Source of the DNA: Chitinophaga pinensis
Lineage (GTDB): Bacteria; Bacteroidota; Bacteroidia; Chitinophagales; Chitinophagaceae
NCBI GenBank assembly: GCA_943333125.1
Contig: CALQSB010000008.1
Location: forward strand, 1-64,000
DNA length: 64,000 bases
Reading direction: 5' to 3'
This document shows, one piece after another, positions 16,286 to 24,856 of the stretch. A program made the position numbers and the translations under genes. The notes under the pieces were generated by a model. It worked only from the letters and a program-made list of their open reading frames with translations, made no database searches and was not told the origin of the DNA. The stretch's first letter is position 1. Each line of letters starts with the position of its first letter.

Positions 16286-16307
16286 TTCTGTTTAAGTGAT
16301 TTTTGCG

Positions 16308-16315
16308 CAAAGATA
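16308..16315 (-). promoter_or_regulatory. -7 box TATCTTTG upstream of the comA-like gene
   Basis: TATCTTTG on the minus strand, 22 bases before the comA-like ATG. No convincing -33 box is present. Confidence 0.4.
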
Positions 16316-16354
16316 TCCAATCGTGATGACATTATTATATCCTGTATCAGAAGA

Positions 16355-17782
16355 TTATTTCTTAGAAGATTTGTTTTTTTTGTAACGGGCTATCAGGTCT
16401 ACTACCTGCTGATTTTGCAATATTGAAGGATTAATTTCTATGAATTGTTTTATTAATCTAGGATTAACTATCAGTGCATTTTCCAAATAAATCAAGGCTT
16501 GTTTTGACTGACCCATTGCGAATAAAAACGCAGATTTGTAATATACAAAAATCAATTTCGAGTCTGTATTCTCGTATGCCATAGCTGCATATTCAAATCC
16601 TTCTTCAAACAATTCGCCTTTGTAAAGACATTTAAGCAATTCAATCCAGCCACTTAAATTCTTTGGTCTGATACGTACTACATTGCCTAAATAAGTAATT
16701 GCTTCATCATAATTTTCCAGCTCTAAATAACAACGCCCTAATGCAAGATTATAGTCTGGTTGAAGTAAGTGGAATTTAAGTGCAGTTTGTAAAGATTTAA
16801 TTGCATTTTGCCAGGCTCCTTCATTCATATAAGTAGTCGCAATCTTATAATGCATCTGACTATCTTCGTGATTAAGATGACTGGCTTTTTTGTAATGAAA
16901 CCGAGCTTGTGCGAAATTTTGCATTCTCTCATAACAGTGACCTATAGCCTCATAAATCACATACTCAGGTAGTGATAATTCCAAAACTTTTTCCAGAGAC
17001 TCTATCGCTTCCTTATACTTTTTTAATCTAATAAACGCATCGCCCATATTCCGATAAGCATAATCAAATTTTTCATTTAGCGCTACAGAATACTGATAGG
17101 CATCAATTGATTTTTCGTAAAGCTTAATACCCTGATAAGCTGCCCCAAGATTAAACCAAGCAAGTTCGCTAAAAGGATTTATGTCTAATATAGATTGGTG
17201 TAATTTGATACTTTCTTCATTTCGGCCGGTATAGTCTGTCCAAAAACAAATTTTATATAAGGCTTCTTCGCTATCAGGTTCTTGTTCTAAAATTAATTTC
17301 AGACAATCAAAAACTTTATCAAATTTTTCATAGTCATCATAAACATCTGTGAGTTCGAAAAGTAAATCTATTTTCTCCTCTCCTTCAAATAATTCGATTG
17401 CTGCTTCCAGAAGATAAGCGGCTTCTTCTTGTTTGTCGAGCGCCAGCAAAGCATCTGTCTTCACGATGTATAAATCAATGTCATTCCAATCCAGTAATTC
17501 AGCTTTCTCAAGAATGAAAAGCGACTCTTCATAACGGCGTAAAGAAATTAAGATATCTGCTTTCAAAATGAGCAAAGAGGAAGAATAGGAGAATTGAGTA
17601 ATCGCCATTTCGGAAGCCTCAAGTGCTTCTATAAACTGCTCTTTTTCTGTAAAATATTCTATAATCTGTTCGAAACCTTCTTCTTCAATGAAAGAAAAGC
17701 CTTTACCCGACCTCATTTTCTGAAAGTTTTGCAGCAGTTCTCGTAACTCCCCCCGGTCGTGTCTGTATGGATTTTTACTCAT
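16355..17782 (-). CDS. Tetratricopeptide repeat protein
   Basis: The 475-residue soluble protein lacks a signal peptide and is built almost wholly of TPR units. Clear copies include AWFNLGAAYQGIKLYEKSIDAYQYSVALN, then YAYRNMGDAFIRL..KYKEAIESLEKVLEL and YNLALGRCYLELENYDEAITYLGNVVRI. Its N terminus is charged (MSKNPYRHDRGELREL). TPR superhelices bind partner proteins; no enzymatic domain is present, so it is probably a scaffold, partner unknown. Similar cytoplasmic TPR proteins occur across Bacteroidota. It is 69 bp upstream of the comA-like gene. Confidence 0.85.
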   Translation of the reverse strand: MSKNPYRHDRGELRELLQNFQKMRSGKGFSFIEEEGFEQIIEYFTEKEQFIEALEASEMAITQFSYSSSLLILKADILISLRRYEESLFILEKAELLDWNDIDLYIVKTDALLALDKQEEAAYLLEAAIELFEGEEKIDLLFELTDVYDDYEKFDKVFDCLKLILEQEPDSEEALYKICFWTDYTGRNEESIKLHQSILDINPFSELAWFNLGAAYQGIKLYEKSIDAYQYSVALNEKFDYAYRNMGDAFIRLKKYKEAIESLEKVLELSLPEYVIYEAIGHCYERMQNFAQARFHYKKASHLNHEDSQMHYKIATTYMNEGAWQNAIKSLQTALKFHLLQPDYNLALGRCYLELENYDEAITYLGNVVRIRPKNLSGWIELLKCLYKGELFEEGFEYAAMAYENTDSKLIFVYYKSAFLFAMGQSKQALIYLENALIVNPRLIKQFIEINPSILQNQQVVDLIARYKKNKSSKK

Positions 17783-17918
17783 TTCAATGTGGCTTATCGT
17801 AAATTAATCAAAAAAATGCCGAAAACTTAATTTTTATTGTTTTTTTTGAATTATTTGAATTTTTTTATAAATCAGAAAAAAAACACAAAAAGTTCTAGTA
17901 GTACAAGGAAAAAAATAA

Positions 17919-17926
17919 TATATTTG
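17919..17926 (+). promoter_or_regulatory. -7 box TATATTTG upstream of the 17949 gene
   Basis: TATATTTG fits TAnnTTTG and ends 22 bases before the ATG at 17949. The -33 region (about 17896) has no TTTG, so support is partial. The surrounding 165 bp are very A/T-rich. Confidence 0.4.
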
Positions 17927-17948
17927 TTACAAGTAAATAAAGCTATCA

Positions 17949-18305
17949 ATGCGTCGATCTGCCAAAACCATACTTATTGTGGGTCTAATATTAGGCACTA
18001 TGCTTCATTCTTTCGCTGACAGAGGCTTGAGAAGGAAGGCGAAAAATCACGTAATTCTCAATATCAATACCGCTAATACATTTACCAATTCTCTTTCTTT
18101 CAACCTTAAGACCGGTTTAAAATACAAAGGATTTTTTTTAAACGAAACAGCTCCTGCAAATAACTTCATTTCTATTAGAAATAGCATAGCCACTTATCAA
18201 AAAGGAAATACAATTTACCTTATCCCTAACAAACGTAAATTAATTACTCCAGAAGTAAAACAGGGATATACTGGAATGAAGTTGATTATCAAGTCAAGAG
18301 ACTAA
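17949..18305 (+). CDS. Small basic exported protein, unknown
   Basis: The 118-residue product has a signal peptide (MRRSAKTILIVGLILGTMLHSFA) and a Lys/Arg-rich mature part of about 95 residues (GLRRKAKNHVILNINTAN, LIPNKRKLITPEVKQG). No family was recognised. The basic charge could suit binding to a nucleic acid, LPS or acidic polysaccharide, but nothing in the sequence proves this. It is a monocistronic gene in an AT-rich gap, convergent with the 18319 gene, which ends 13 bp away. Confidence 0.5.
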   Translation: MRRSAKTILIVGLILGTMLHSFADRGLRRKAKNHVILNINTANTFTNSLSFNLKTGLKYKGFFLNETAPANNFISIRNSIATYQKGNTIYLIPNKRKLITPEVKQGYTGMKLIIKSRD

Positions 18306-18318
18306 TTCGATTTCTAAT

Positions 18319-18981
18319 TTATTTTTCCCCTTTTTTTAAACTTTGCGCTTCTTTATAAGTTAAGATTCTATACCCGGATTTTGGATAATCAAAAGTATTG
18401 GTGGCTACCATTTCGTAATTAATATTGCTTAAAGTATATTCGAAAGTCATCCCCGACATTCCTCTTTGAAATTGAATGGGCAAGCCAGGAATGTTAGGCA
18501 AGGCAATTGAATATTCATTATTATTTAATTTTAAAGAAGGGTCATAGTATACAATTAAAGATTCCCCGTTATCTAAACTGGCATTAGCTTTTTTACACAT
18601 AACCCCGTTGATACTTTTCTGCTCCTTTTCGTAATTGAATTTCAAATTCCTTAACAGCTGATTCTGATTCAACCAATCTTCTTTATTGAGGTTAATCATT
18701 AATTTCTGAGCGCTGTATTCTTTTAAGATAATTCCTTTCTCCGTTTTCGTATTGTAAATAGCCGTTTCCATGCCTACTCCACTGTTAAAATCAGAACGAC
18801 TCAAATCTCCTTTGATGAACAAATTATATGTGGCAGTTTGCAGAGGCTTGGAGTCTTTGACATTATCCGTTTTTCTGACTGAAATGGTATATTTAAGTGT
18901 TGCCTCAAAAATTGCTTTCTGGGCATTAGCCTGAACTGATGTCAAGATAAATAGCGCAATTATGATTATGTATTTCATCAC
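18319..18981 (-). CDS. Periplasmic protein, LolA-like/DUF4412-like fold suggested
   Basis: The 220-residue exported protein has a signal peptide ending ANAQ (residue about 21). The mature part reads as successive beta strands: AIFEATLKYTI, TYNLFIKGDLSRSDF, TAIYNTKTEKGIIL, then a COOH-proximal LPNIPGLPIQF. This order resembles the incomplete beta-barrel families common in Bacteroidota (DUF4412, GLPGLI, LolA), where 'KGD', then a methionine-capped pair of strands, form a lipid-binding half barrel. The assignment is tentative. It lies 62 bp downstream of yidC on the same strand and may be read from it. Confidence 0.5.
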   Translation of the reverse strand: MMKYIIIIALFILTSVQANAQKAIFEATLKYTISVRKTDNVKDSKPLQTATYNLFIKGDLSRSDFNSGVGMETAIYNTKTEKGIILKEYSAQKLMINLNKEDWLNQNQLLRNLKFNYEKEQKSINGVMCKKANASLDNGESLIVYYDPSLKLNNNEYSIALPNIPGLPIQFQRGMSGMTFEYTLSNINYEMVATNTFDYPKSGYRILTYKEAQSLKKGEK

Positions 18982-19043
18982 TATTTTTTTTATTACTAAA
19001 GTTAAAAAAAAGAATAATGAAAATCAGCCTTTGTTAAGTTAAT

Positions 19044-20876
19044 TTATCCGCCTGATTTCTTTTTCAAATCCTGAATTTTTTTCTGACTTTCTTGCATGGC
19101 GTCAATCCTTTCCTGCATTTTGGATTTCTTAACTGGCTTTTTCCTGTTTTCGTTAATCTGTAACATTATTTTATCATGGTCAATAATGTATTTCTGAATA
19201 ACGATTTGCAATAATAATGTAATAGTATTTGAAATGGTGTAATACCAAGTCAACGCAGATGGTAATTTATTAAATACCCCAAGTAACAATACAGGAAAAA
19301 TATAGGGCATATATTTCATCAATGGATTGTTATTGTCTTGCATGTTACTCATACTGTAAATAGAAATGAGCAAACTGGTAATTACTGCAGTAATAGTAAA
19401 TAAGCTCACGTGATCACCATAAAACGGAATGGTAAATGGAATTTTATAAATCGAATCATATTGTGCAAGATCCTTTGCCCATAAAAAACTTTTGCCCCTA
19501 AGGTCTATGTTTGACTGAAAGAAATAATAAAGCGACATAAAAATCGGAATCTGTAACAAAGCTGGCAGACAGCCTCCTAGTGGACTAACCCCAGCGCTTC
19601 TCCATAATTTCATTTGCTCTACACCAAATGCCTGTTGATCATCTTTGTATTTTTCTTTTAAGGCATCAACTTCAGGTTTCAGTACTTTCATTTTGGCTCC
19701 GCTTAAATAACTTTTATATAAAATCGGAGAAGTTATCAAGCGAATTAAAAGTGTAAGCAAAAGAATTACCATGCCCATACTGGCAATGTTTTTTTGTATG
19801 TAATCAAAAACGGGTAAAAGAAAATGTCTGTTGATGTATTTAACAAAAGCAAATATTCCATTTCCGTAAGGAACTATATTTTGAAGATTGTTATCATATT
19901 TCTTGAGAATATTATAATCGCTGGGACCATAATAAAGCTGCAAAGGAATAGAGATTCTGTTTCCTGGAATAAAGCTGTACCGAGCCGTAGTAGTCACTCT
20001 AGACAAATACTGCTCTGCTGCTGTATCAGCGGGTATTTTCCAATCGGTGTTTGTAGAAGTGAAATTATTCCCTGAAATAAGTGCGCTTAAAAAGAATTGT
20101 TGTTTTACACTCAACCAATCAACTTTGTTAAGCTCCTTTGTATCTGGTTTAGTAAGATATTCGAAATCGAAATTTTTATTTTCTGAATAACAAAAATGGC
20201 TTTGTGTTAACTCATAGCTTCTGTCCATTTCAATTTGTGGCGATTCAACCTGCCAAAGAAAATTGATGGTGTTTTGAGAAAATAAATTATCGGCACCATC
20301 AACGAGGATTTTATAATCAACCATATAATCTCCATTTTTGATGGAAAATTCATGTACGATTTTTCTTCCTAAAGAATCACCAGCCTCAAAGCTGATAGTT
20401 TGGCCCCCTTCATTATTTTTTACTGGCAATACTTTAAAACGAATATCTTCAATTGCTGTTGAATGATTTTGTGTGTTATTAATCCGGTAAGAAAGTTTAT
20501 TAAACTCTCCCTGATTAAGAATTACGGAACTGCCATCAAATTTTTTGAACTTTTTTAAAACAACAGATTTGGGCTGAGCACCTTTATTGGTGAAGGTTAT
20601 TTTTACCACATCATTCTCCAATACGGGAAATTCTTCAGCATCACCAGGTAATCCAAATCCTGATGGGGCAACATTCTGAGTGTTATAAATAACCGTGCTA
20701 TCGGTAGCCTTCTTTGCTGAAGGAACTACTGGAGGATTCAACTTTGCAATAGAATCCGCTATTCTTTTTTGTTGACCTTCATATGCTAATCTGTTCTTGC
20801 TGTTGAAGTAAAACATTCCAATAAGTAAAATACCTATTAAAACAAAACCAATTGTAGTATTTCTGTCCATTCCCAT
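19044..20876 (-). CDS. yidC: Membrane protein insertase YidC
   Basis: Inserts and folds inner-membrane proteins, alone or with SecYEG. The 610-residue protein has the Gram-negative layout: an N-terminal membrane helix (TIGFVLIGILLIGMFYF), a large periplasmic beta-supersandwich domain (about 60-355), then the conserved five-helix insertase core containing the strictly placed arginine in LIRLITSPILYKSYLSG and the amphipathic PALLQIPIFMSLYYFFQ. The C terminus is a positively charged tail (KKPVKKSKMQER). The start may be Met1 or Met3. A -7 box lies 20 bases upstream. Confidence 0.96.
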   Translation of the reverse strand: MGMDRNTTIGFVLIGILLIGMFYFNSKNRLAYEGQQKRIADSIAKLNPPVVPSAKKATDSTVIYNTQNVAPSGFGLPGDAEEFPVLENDVVKITFTNKGAQPKSVVLKKFKKFDGSSVILNQGEFNKLSYRINNTQNHSTAIEDIRFKVLPVKNNEGGQTISFEAGDSLGRKIVHEFSIKNGDYMVDYKILVDGADNLFSQNTINFLWQVESPQIEMDRSYELTQSHFCYSENKNFDFEYLTKPDTKELNKVDWLSVKQQFFLSALISGNNFTSTNTDWKIPADTAAEQYLSRVTTTARYSFIPGNRISIPLQLYYGPSDYNILKKYDNNLQNIVPYGNGIFAFVKYINRHFLLPVFDYIQKNIASMGMVILLLTLLIRLITSPILYKSYLSGAKMKVLKPEVDALKEKYKDDQQAFGVEQMKLWRSAGVSPLGGCLPALLQIPIFMSLYYFFQSNIDLRGKSFLWAKDLAQYDSIYKIPFTIPFYGDHVSLFTITAVITSLLISIYSMSNMQDNNNPLMKYMPYIFPVLLLGVFNKLPSALTWYYTISNTITLLLQIVIQKYIIDHDKIMLQINENRKKPVKKSKMQERIDAMQESQKKIQDLKKKSGG

Positions 20877-20895
20877 TTCTAAATATTTTGGATGG

Positions 20896-20903
20896 CAAAG
20901 GTA
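20896..20903 (-). promoter_or_regulatory. -7 box TACCTTTG upstream of yidC
   Basis: TACCTTTG on the minus strand in the same context as the fusA and rpsL boxes, 19 bases before the yidC ATG. The expected -33 TTTG is not evident. Confidence 0.45.
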
Positions 20904-20979
20904 AACAAACAGCTTCAGAACTTAGGATGAATGATTTAATAAATTTAAGTGCAGACTTAGCTACTATCAGACATAAAAA

Positions 20980-21001
20980 AAAGCCCATAAAAATGAGCTT
21001 T
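20980..21001 (-). terminator. Terminator of rplY
   Basis: On the minus strand AAAGCTCAT-TTTT-ATGGGCTTT makes a 9-bp stem with one G-U pair, followed by a run of U. It lies 25 bases after the rplY stop and separates rplY from yidC. Confidence 0.75.
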
Positions 21002-21026
21002 AAAATATTGATAAATTAATGTTGAA

Positions 21027-21659
21027 TTATTTTTTTGCTGCTGGAGCTGCTGCTGCTTTTGGAGCCGCTGCTTTCGGAGCTGCTGCCTTTGGAGCCGCTG
21101 CTTCTTCTTGCTTCAACTGACGAGTCATTGTTACAGAAGCAATTGGAATTCTTGGAGAATTCAATACTTCCATATTTTCAGCGATTACATTTTCAACTCT
21201 GATATTTTCATTCAATAGCAAATTGCTAATATCCACCTCAATACACTCTTTAAGGTATTTTGGATATGTCTTTATTTTAATTGACTTCATTTTAGTAACT
21301 AGTTTACCCCCAGCTTTAACACCGGCAGGAGTACCAACATACTTCAATGGCAAGGTAGCAATAACTGTTTTATTTTCTACCAGCTCTAAAAAATCAACAT
21401 GGATAAGTGCGTCAGTTACTTTGTCAAATTGCAAATCTTTCAAAATGCAATTGTAGGAATTTCCATCAATAATAACATTGGCCAACATGAATTCTGAAGT
21501 GTAAACGATCCCTTTAAATGCAGATGATTGTGCAGCGAAATTAACTTCTGATTTACCGCCGTAAATTACACCTGGCACGAGTTTCTGAGAGCGAAGTAGA
21601 CGGGTGGCTTTTTTCCCGCTTTCGGTCCTCAGCTGACCTTCGATTGTAATTGTTTTCAT
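21027..21659 (-). CDS. rplY: 50S ribosomal protein bL25/Ctc
   Basis: Binds 5S rRNA; the longer form with a C-terminal beta domain is called Ctc, or TL5 in Thermus. The 210-residue protein starts with ITIEGQLRTESGKKATRLLRSQKLVPGVIYGG, has LKDLQFDKVTDALIHVDFLEL (5S-binding part), and then the CTC beta domain. It ends with an Ala/Lys/Pro tail (AAAPKAAAPKAAAPKA), encoded by a short tandem DNA repeat at about 21038-21105, a pattern frequent in Bacteroidota bL25. It lies downstream of prs by 165 bp, with a -7 box between. Confidence 0.94.
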   Translation of the reverse strand: MKTITIEGQLRTESGKKATRLLRSQKLVPGVIYGGKSEVNFAAQSSAFKGIVYTSEFMLANVIIDGNSYNCILKDLQFDKVTDALIHVDFLELVENKTVIATLPLKYVGTPAGVKAGGKLVTKMKSIKIKTYPKYLKECIEVDISNLLLNENIRVENVIAENMEVLNSPRIPIASVTMTRQLKQEEAAAPKAAAPKAAAPKAAAAPAAKK

Positions 21660-21683
21660 TTTTAATTATTTTTTAATGAGGCG

Positions 21684-21691
21684 CAAAGGTA
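21684..21691 (-). promoter_or_regulatory. -7 box TACCTTTG upstream of rplY
   Basis: TACCTTTG on the minus strand, 24 bases before the rplY ATG, inside GCGCAAAGGTAA (plus strand). No -33 element is obvious. Confidence 0.45.
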
Positions 21692-21824
21692 AGTAATCAA
21701 CAGCTTAATTTTTAAGTTTCATTAAACTATTATCCGATAATTTCAGAAAAATAATTTGTAGTAGTTAATATTGAATTAAATAAGACAAGGAATAATTAAT
21801 TCTATCTAATTGATTTACAACTAA

Positions 21825-22781
21825 CTACTTGCCTCCTGTTTTCATTCTTGACCTAATGAACAAACTATTAATGCTTTTGTTTTCGTATGCATTTCTTAAT
21901 GCCACAGCAAACAATTCATCAGTTGAAAGCACTTTTATTTTTGATGTTTCTTTTTTAATTGGAATAGTATCGCAAACTACAAGTTCTTCTAGAACACTGT
22001 TTTCAATATTTTCATAAGCATTGCCGCTCAGTACAGGATGAGTACAAAAAGCTCTTACGCTTCTGGCACCTTTCTCCATCATCAAACTTGCACTTTTAGT
22101 AAGGGTGCCGCCGGTGTCGCAAATGTCATCAATCAATACAATATCTCTTCCCACTACATCTCCAATTACCACCATGCTGGCAATTTCGTTTGCGCGTTTA
22201 CGATGTTTATCACAAATAACCATGTCACATTCAAAGAAAGAAGCAACTTCTCTGATTCTGTTTGCACTTCCAACATCTGGAGCCGCAAAAGTAAGATTTG
22301 CTAAATTCAAACTCTCAATGTAAGGAATGAATATAGCTGAAGAATCCAGGTGGTCAACCGGGATATCAAAATAGCCTTGTATTTGTGGAGCATGTAAATC
22401 CATTGTTACAATTCGATCAGCTCCAGCAGCTACCAGCATATTGGCGACTAATTTAGATCCGATTGCCACTCTTGGCTTATCTTTTCTATCTTGTCTGGCG
22501 TAACCATAATAGGGTATAACTGCAATAACTTTATAAGCAGATGCCCTTTTCGCAGCATCTATCATCAATAACAACTCCATTAAATTATCTGTTGGAGCGA
22601 AAGTACTTTGAACCAGTAAAACAAATTTCCCTCTAATACTCTCTTCAAATTCGACGCCAATTTCCCCGTCACTAAATTGACTAATTTTTACACTGCCCAA
22701 TTTCTCGCCAAATTTTCGGGCTATTTTTTCTGCTAAATACCTCGATCCTCTACCAGAGAAGATTTTTGCATTGGATTCCAT
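21825..22781 (-). CDS. prs: Ribose-phosphate pyrophosphokinase (PRPP synthetase)
   Basis: Makes PRPP from ribose 5-phosphate and ATP for purine, pyrimidine, His, Trp and NAD synthesis. The 318-residue protein has the class I signatures: FSDGEIGVEF, PYYGYARQDRKDKPR (ATP flexible region), DLHAPQIQGYFDIPVDHL, and the PRPP loop DDICDTGGTL. It is full length. The neighbouring rplY on the same strand is a common arrangement of prs with bL25. Confidence 0.97.
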   Translation of the reverse strand: MESNAKIFSGRGSRYLAEKIARKFGEKLGSVKISQFSDGEIGVEFEESIRGKFVLLVQSTFAPTDNLMELLLMIDAAKRASAYKVIAVIPYYGYARQDRKDKPRVAIGSKLVANMLVAAGADRIVTMDLHAPQIQGYFDIPVDHLDSSAIFIPYIESLNLANLTFAAPDVGSANRIREVASFFECDMVICDKHRKRANEIASMVVIGDVVGRDIVLIDDICDTGGTLTKSASLMMEKGARSVRAFCTHPVLSGNAYENIENSVLEELVVCDTIPIKKETSKIKVLSTDELFAVALRNAYENKSINSLFIRSRMKTGGK

Positions 22782-22856
22782 GTAAATAAATTAAAGGGAT
22801 AATGAAATTAATTGAGCAAAAATACATTTACTTTAGCTCAATTAATGTACCGTACT

Positions 22857-23558
22857 ATGAAAAATGTTAACAAGCCGTCCACATCAATAAAAAACTGGGC
22901 ACCCGACGACCGGCCTCGTGAAAAAATGGAGCGATTGGGTTCCTCAAGTTTGAGCAATACAGAATTGATCGCTATTTTGATAAACAGTGGGAACAAAGAG
23001 AAATCTGCGATTGAAATTGCAATGGAATTAATGAGTAACTGCAAAAACAATTTAAATGAACTTGGAAAACTATCTCTTGCTGATTTACAGAAAATAAGAG
23101 GCATTGGATTTGCAAGATCAATTTCAATTGCGGCTGCATTGGAATTGGGAAGAAGAAGAAACAGTAATGATTTTTTGATTAAACCTATTGTCAGAAGCAG
23201 TGCAGATGTTGCTCATTTTCTAAGTCAATCTTTTAAAGATCTCAGTTATGAAGTATTTGCATTATTATTATTAAACAGAGCGAATAAAATTATTCATTTT
23301 GAAATAATCAGCAGAGGTGGGATTACCGGAACCGTTGCAGATCCGAGGATTATTTTGAAAATAGCTCTAAATAATGGTGCAACAAGTATAATACTCAGCC
23401 ATAATCATCCTTCAGGAAATCTTCAGCCCAGTAAAGCCGATGAAGACATTACATTGAAAATCAAAAACGCAGCAGAACTCATGGACATCAAAGTAATGGA
23501 TCACATTATTGTGAGTGAAGAGGGTTACTTCAGTTTTATGGATGAAGGAATCCTGTAA
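22857..23558 (+). CDS. radC: RadC/JAB-domain protein (UPF0758)
   Basis: The open frame opens at a TTG (22812), but the in-frame ATG at 22857 gives MKNVNKPSTSIKNWAPDDRPREK, matching the usual RadC start; 22845 is a second candidate. The 233-residue product has the N-terminal DDRPREKMERLG and helix-hairpin-helix segment (LQKIRGIGFARSISIAAALELGRR), then the MPN/JAB metal motif HNHPSGNLQPSKADEDIT. The role is unknown despite its name; relatives are linked to natural transformation and mobile elements. It is divergent from prs, with a shared upstream region. Confidence 0.9.
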   Translation: MKNVNKPSTSIKNWAPDDRPREKMERLGSSSLSNTELIAILINSGNKEKSAIEIAMELMSNCKNNLNELGKLSLADLQKIRGIGFARSISIAAALELGRRRNSNDFLIKPIVRSSADVAHFLSQSFKDLSYEVFALLLLNRANKIIHFEIISRGGITGTVADPRIILKIALNNGATSIILSHNHPSGNLQPSKADEDITLKIKNAAELMDIKVMDHIIVSEEGYFSFMDEGIL

Positions 23559-23629
23559 GAATAAGCATTGATCAATCTTGTTTAAATTGGATTAAACAAA
23601 AAGACCGCAACCCTAGTTAAATAAAAAGT

Positions 23630-23944
23630 CTATGCTTGTCCGGTAGGCCCTCCAAAATTAAATGGAATTTCTACCGATTCCATATCCTGTATATTTCCAT
23701 TAGCAGCTTCGAACTTTTTTACATTATCAATCATCGCTTTCATAAAACGCTTTGCGTGAAAGGGTGTAAGGATAATTCGGTTCTTCACTTTGCTTTTGGG
23801 TGTACCTGGCATTACGTTTACAAAGTCAATCACAAATTCAGCATGACTATGAGTAATGATGGCCAAGTTAGCATAAGTCCCTTCTGATACTTCTTCTGAA
23901 ATTTCAATGTTTAATTGATTCTCTGCGGGTGATTTTACAGACAT
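23630..23944 (-). CDS. DUF3467 family protein
   Basis: This 104-residue cytosolic protein fits DUF3467, a small family found in Bacteroidota. The pattern is clear: YANLAIITHSHAEFVIDFVNVMPG, RIILTPFHAKRFMKAMIDNVKKFE. Function is unknown. It starts 6 bp upstream of the next gene's end on the same strand and therefore follows the 23950 gene in one transcript. It converges on radC. Confidence 0.85.
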   Translation of the reverse strand: MSVKSPAENQLNIEISEEVSEGTYANLAIITHSHAEFVIDFVNVMPGTPKSKVKNRIILTPFHAKRFMKAMIDNVKKFEAANGNIQDMESVEIPFNFGGPTGQA

Positions 23945-23949
23945 GTTTT

Positions 23950-24666
23950 TTATTGTTTATTGTTAAGTATATTAAATATCTTTTTAAGTGCTATTTCGGG
24001 ATTGTTATTGATTTCGTCAAAATCGATTGATGGAGACAGGTCGATAGTTTTGCTGAAATCCTCAATTATTTTTTTTCTTGAAAGCTTAATCTTTTTAAAT
24101 TCATTTGTACTGTTGTTCAAATAATAATAATTATACTCCAAATTAAATTGTCTTAACTCTGATTGGATATAATTAGTACTCACGATATCTAAATTAGCAG
24201 AAAAGTTTTTATACAAATTGTATTTGGGTCCTATTAGAAGAACCTGATAAAATAAATCTTTAGCTAATGGACTAACCAATTTAGAAGTATAAAACAATAA
24301 GTCTTCCTTATAAAAATCGGAGTTTGAATTATAAATAATAAAAGAATCTACTTCTGAAGTTTTTTTTGAAATAATCTGATTTGTAGCATTTAAATAAACA
24401 TCCACCTGCTGATTGTAAGTATTGTAACTAAGGTTGGTATGCTCGGATTTTTCTGATTTTGTATAAATGCTGCCTGGCAATTTTTCTCCATACAAAAATG
24501 AAGTGCCTATAACCTTAAAATTACTTATCTGCTGATAAGAGCCTTCTGATCCTTTTTCAAACATTACTCTCATGTAGGCAGCTGCAGGATCCGTGTAACT
24601 TGCGGCCTGACTGAAAGAGTCTGATAAAATAAAAGTTAACAGAAGTGAAAACAAAATATTTTTCAT
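23950..24666 (-). CDS. Exported protein of unknown function
   Basis: The 238-residue product has a signal peptide (MKNILFSLLLTFILSDSFSQA). The next part holds GTSFLYGEKLPGSIYTKSE and LSYNTYNQQVDVYLN, typical of a poorly known group of Bacteroidota secreted proteins where a G-x-P/L-Y patch precedes an LRYN-like strand. The second half is rich in Tyr and Asn with no domain. No catalytic motif was seen. It is probably co-transcribed with the DUF3467 gene 5 bp downstream. Confidence 0.5.
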   Translation of the reverse strand: MKNILFSLLLTFILSDSFSQAASYTDPAAAYMRVMFEKGSEGSYQQISNFKVIGTSFLYGEKLPGSIYTKSEKSEHTNLSYNTYNQQVDVYLNATNQIISKKTSEVDSFIIYNSNSDFYKEDLLFYTSKLVSPLAKDLFYQVLLIGPKYNLYKNFSANLDIVSTNYIQSELRQFNLEYNYYYLNNSTNEFKKIKLSRKKIIEDFSKTIDLSPSIDFDEINNNPEIALKKIFNILNNKQ

Positions 24667-24806
24667 GTATGTATGTTTATTGTTTTAGGTCACATGTTAT
24701 GCCCTTAATACTTATTTCCGATTAGCAAGAGACTAACTCTTATGAGCATTTCTTAAAAAAGAATTTAATCTTTATAAAGATAATTTTAAAAACTAGAATC
24801 CAAAAA

Positions 24807-24837
24807 AAAGAGGCTGCCAAAAATAGACAGCCTCTTT
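24807..24837 (-). terminator. Terminator of the susC-susD-DUF1735 operon
   Basis: 10-bp perfect stem AAAGAGGCTG / CAGCCTCTTT with an 11-base loop, followed by a U-run on the minus strand. It sits 20 bases after the DUF1735 gene's stop and closes the three-gene unit. Confidence 0.85.
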
Positions 24838-24856
24838 AGAATTAATTTTATATGTC

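Noticed and set aside
23578..23599. Hairpin TTGTTTAA / TTAAACAA between radC and the DUF3467 gene
   Set aside because: A perfect 8-bp stem, but all A/T except one pair and with no U-tract on either side, so not supported as a terminator.
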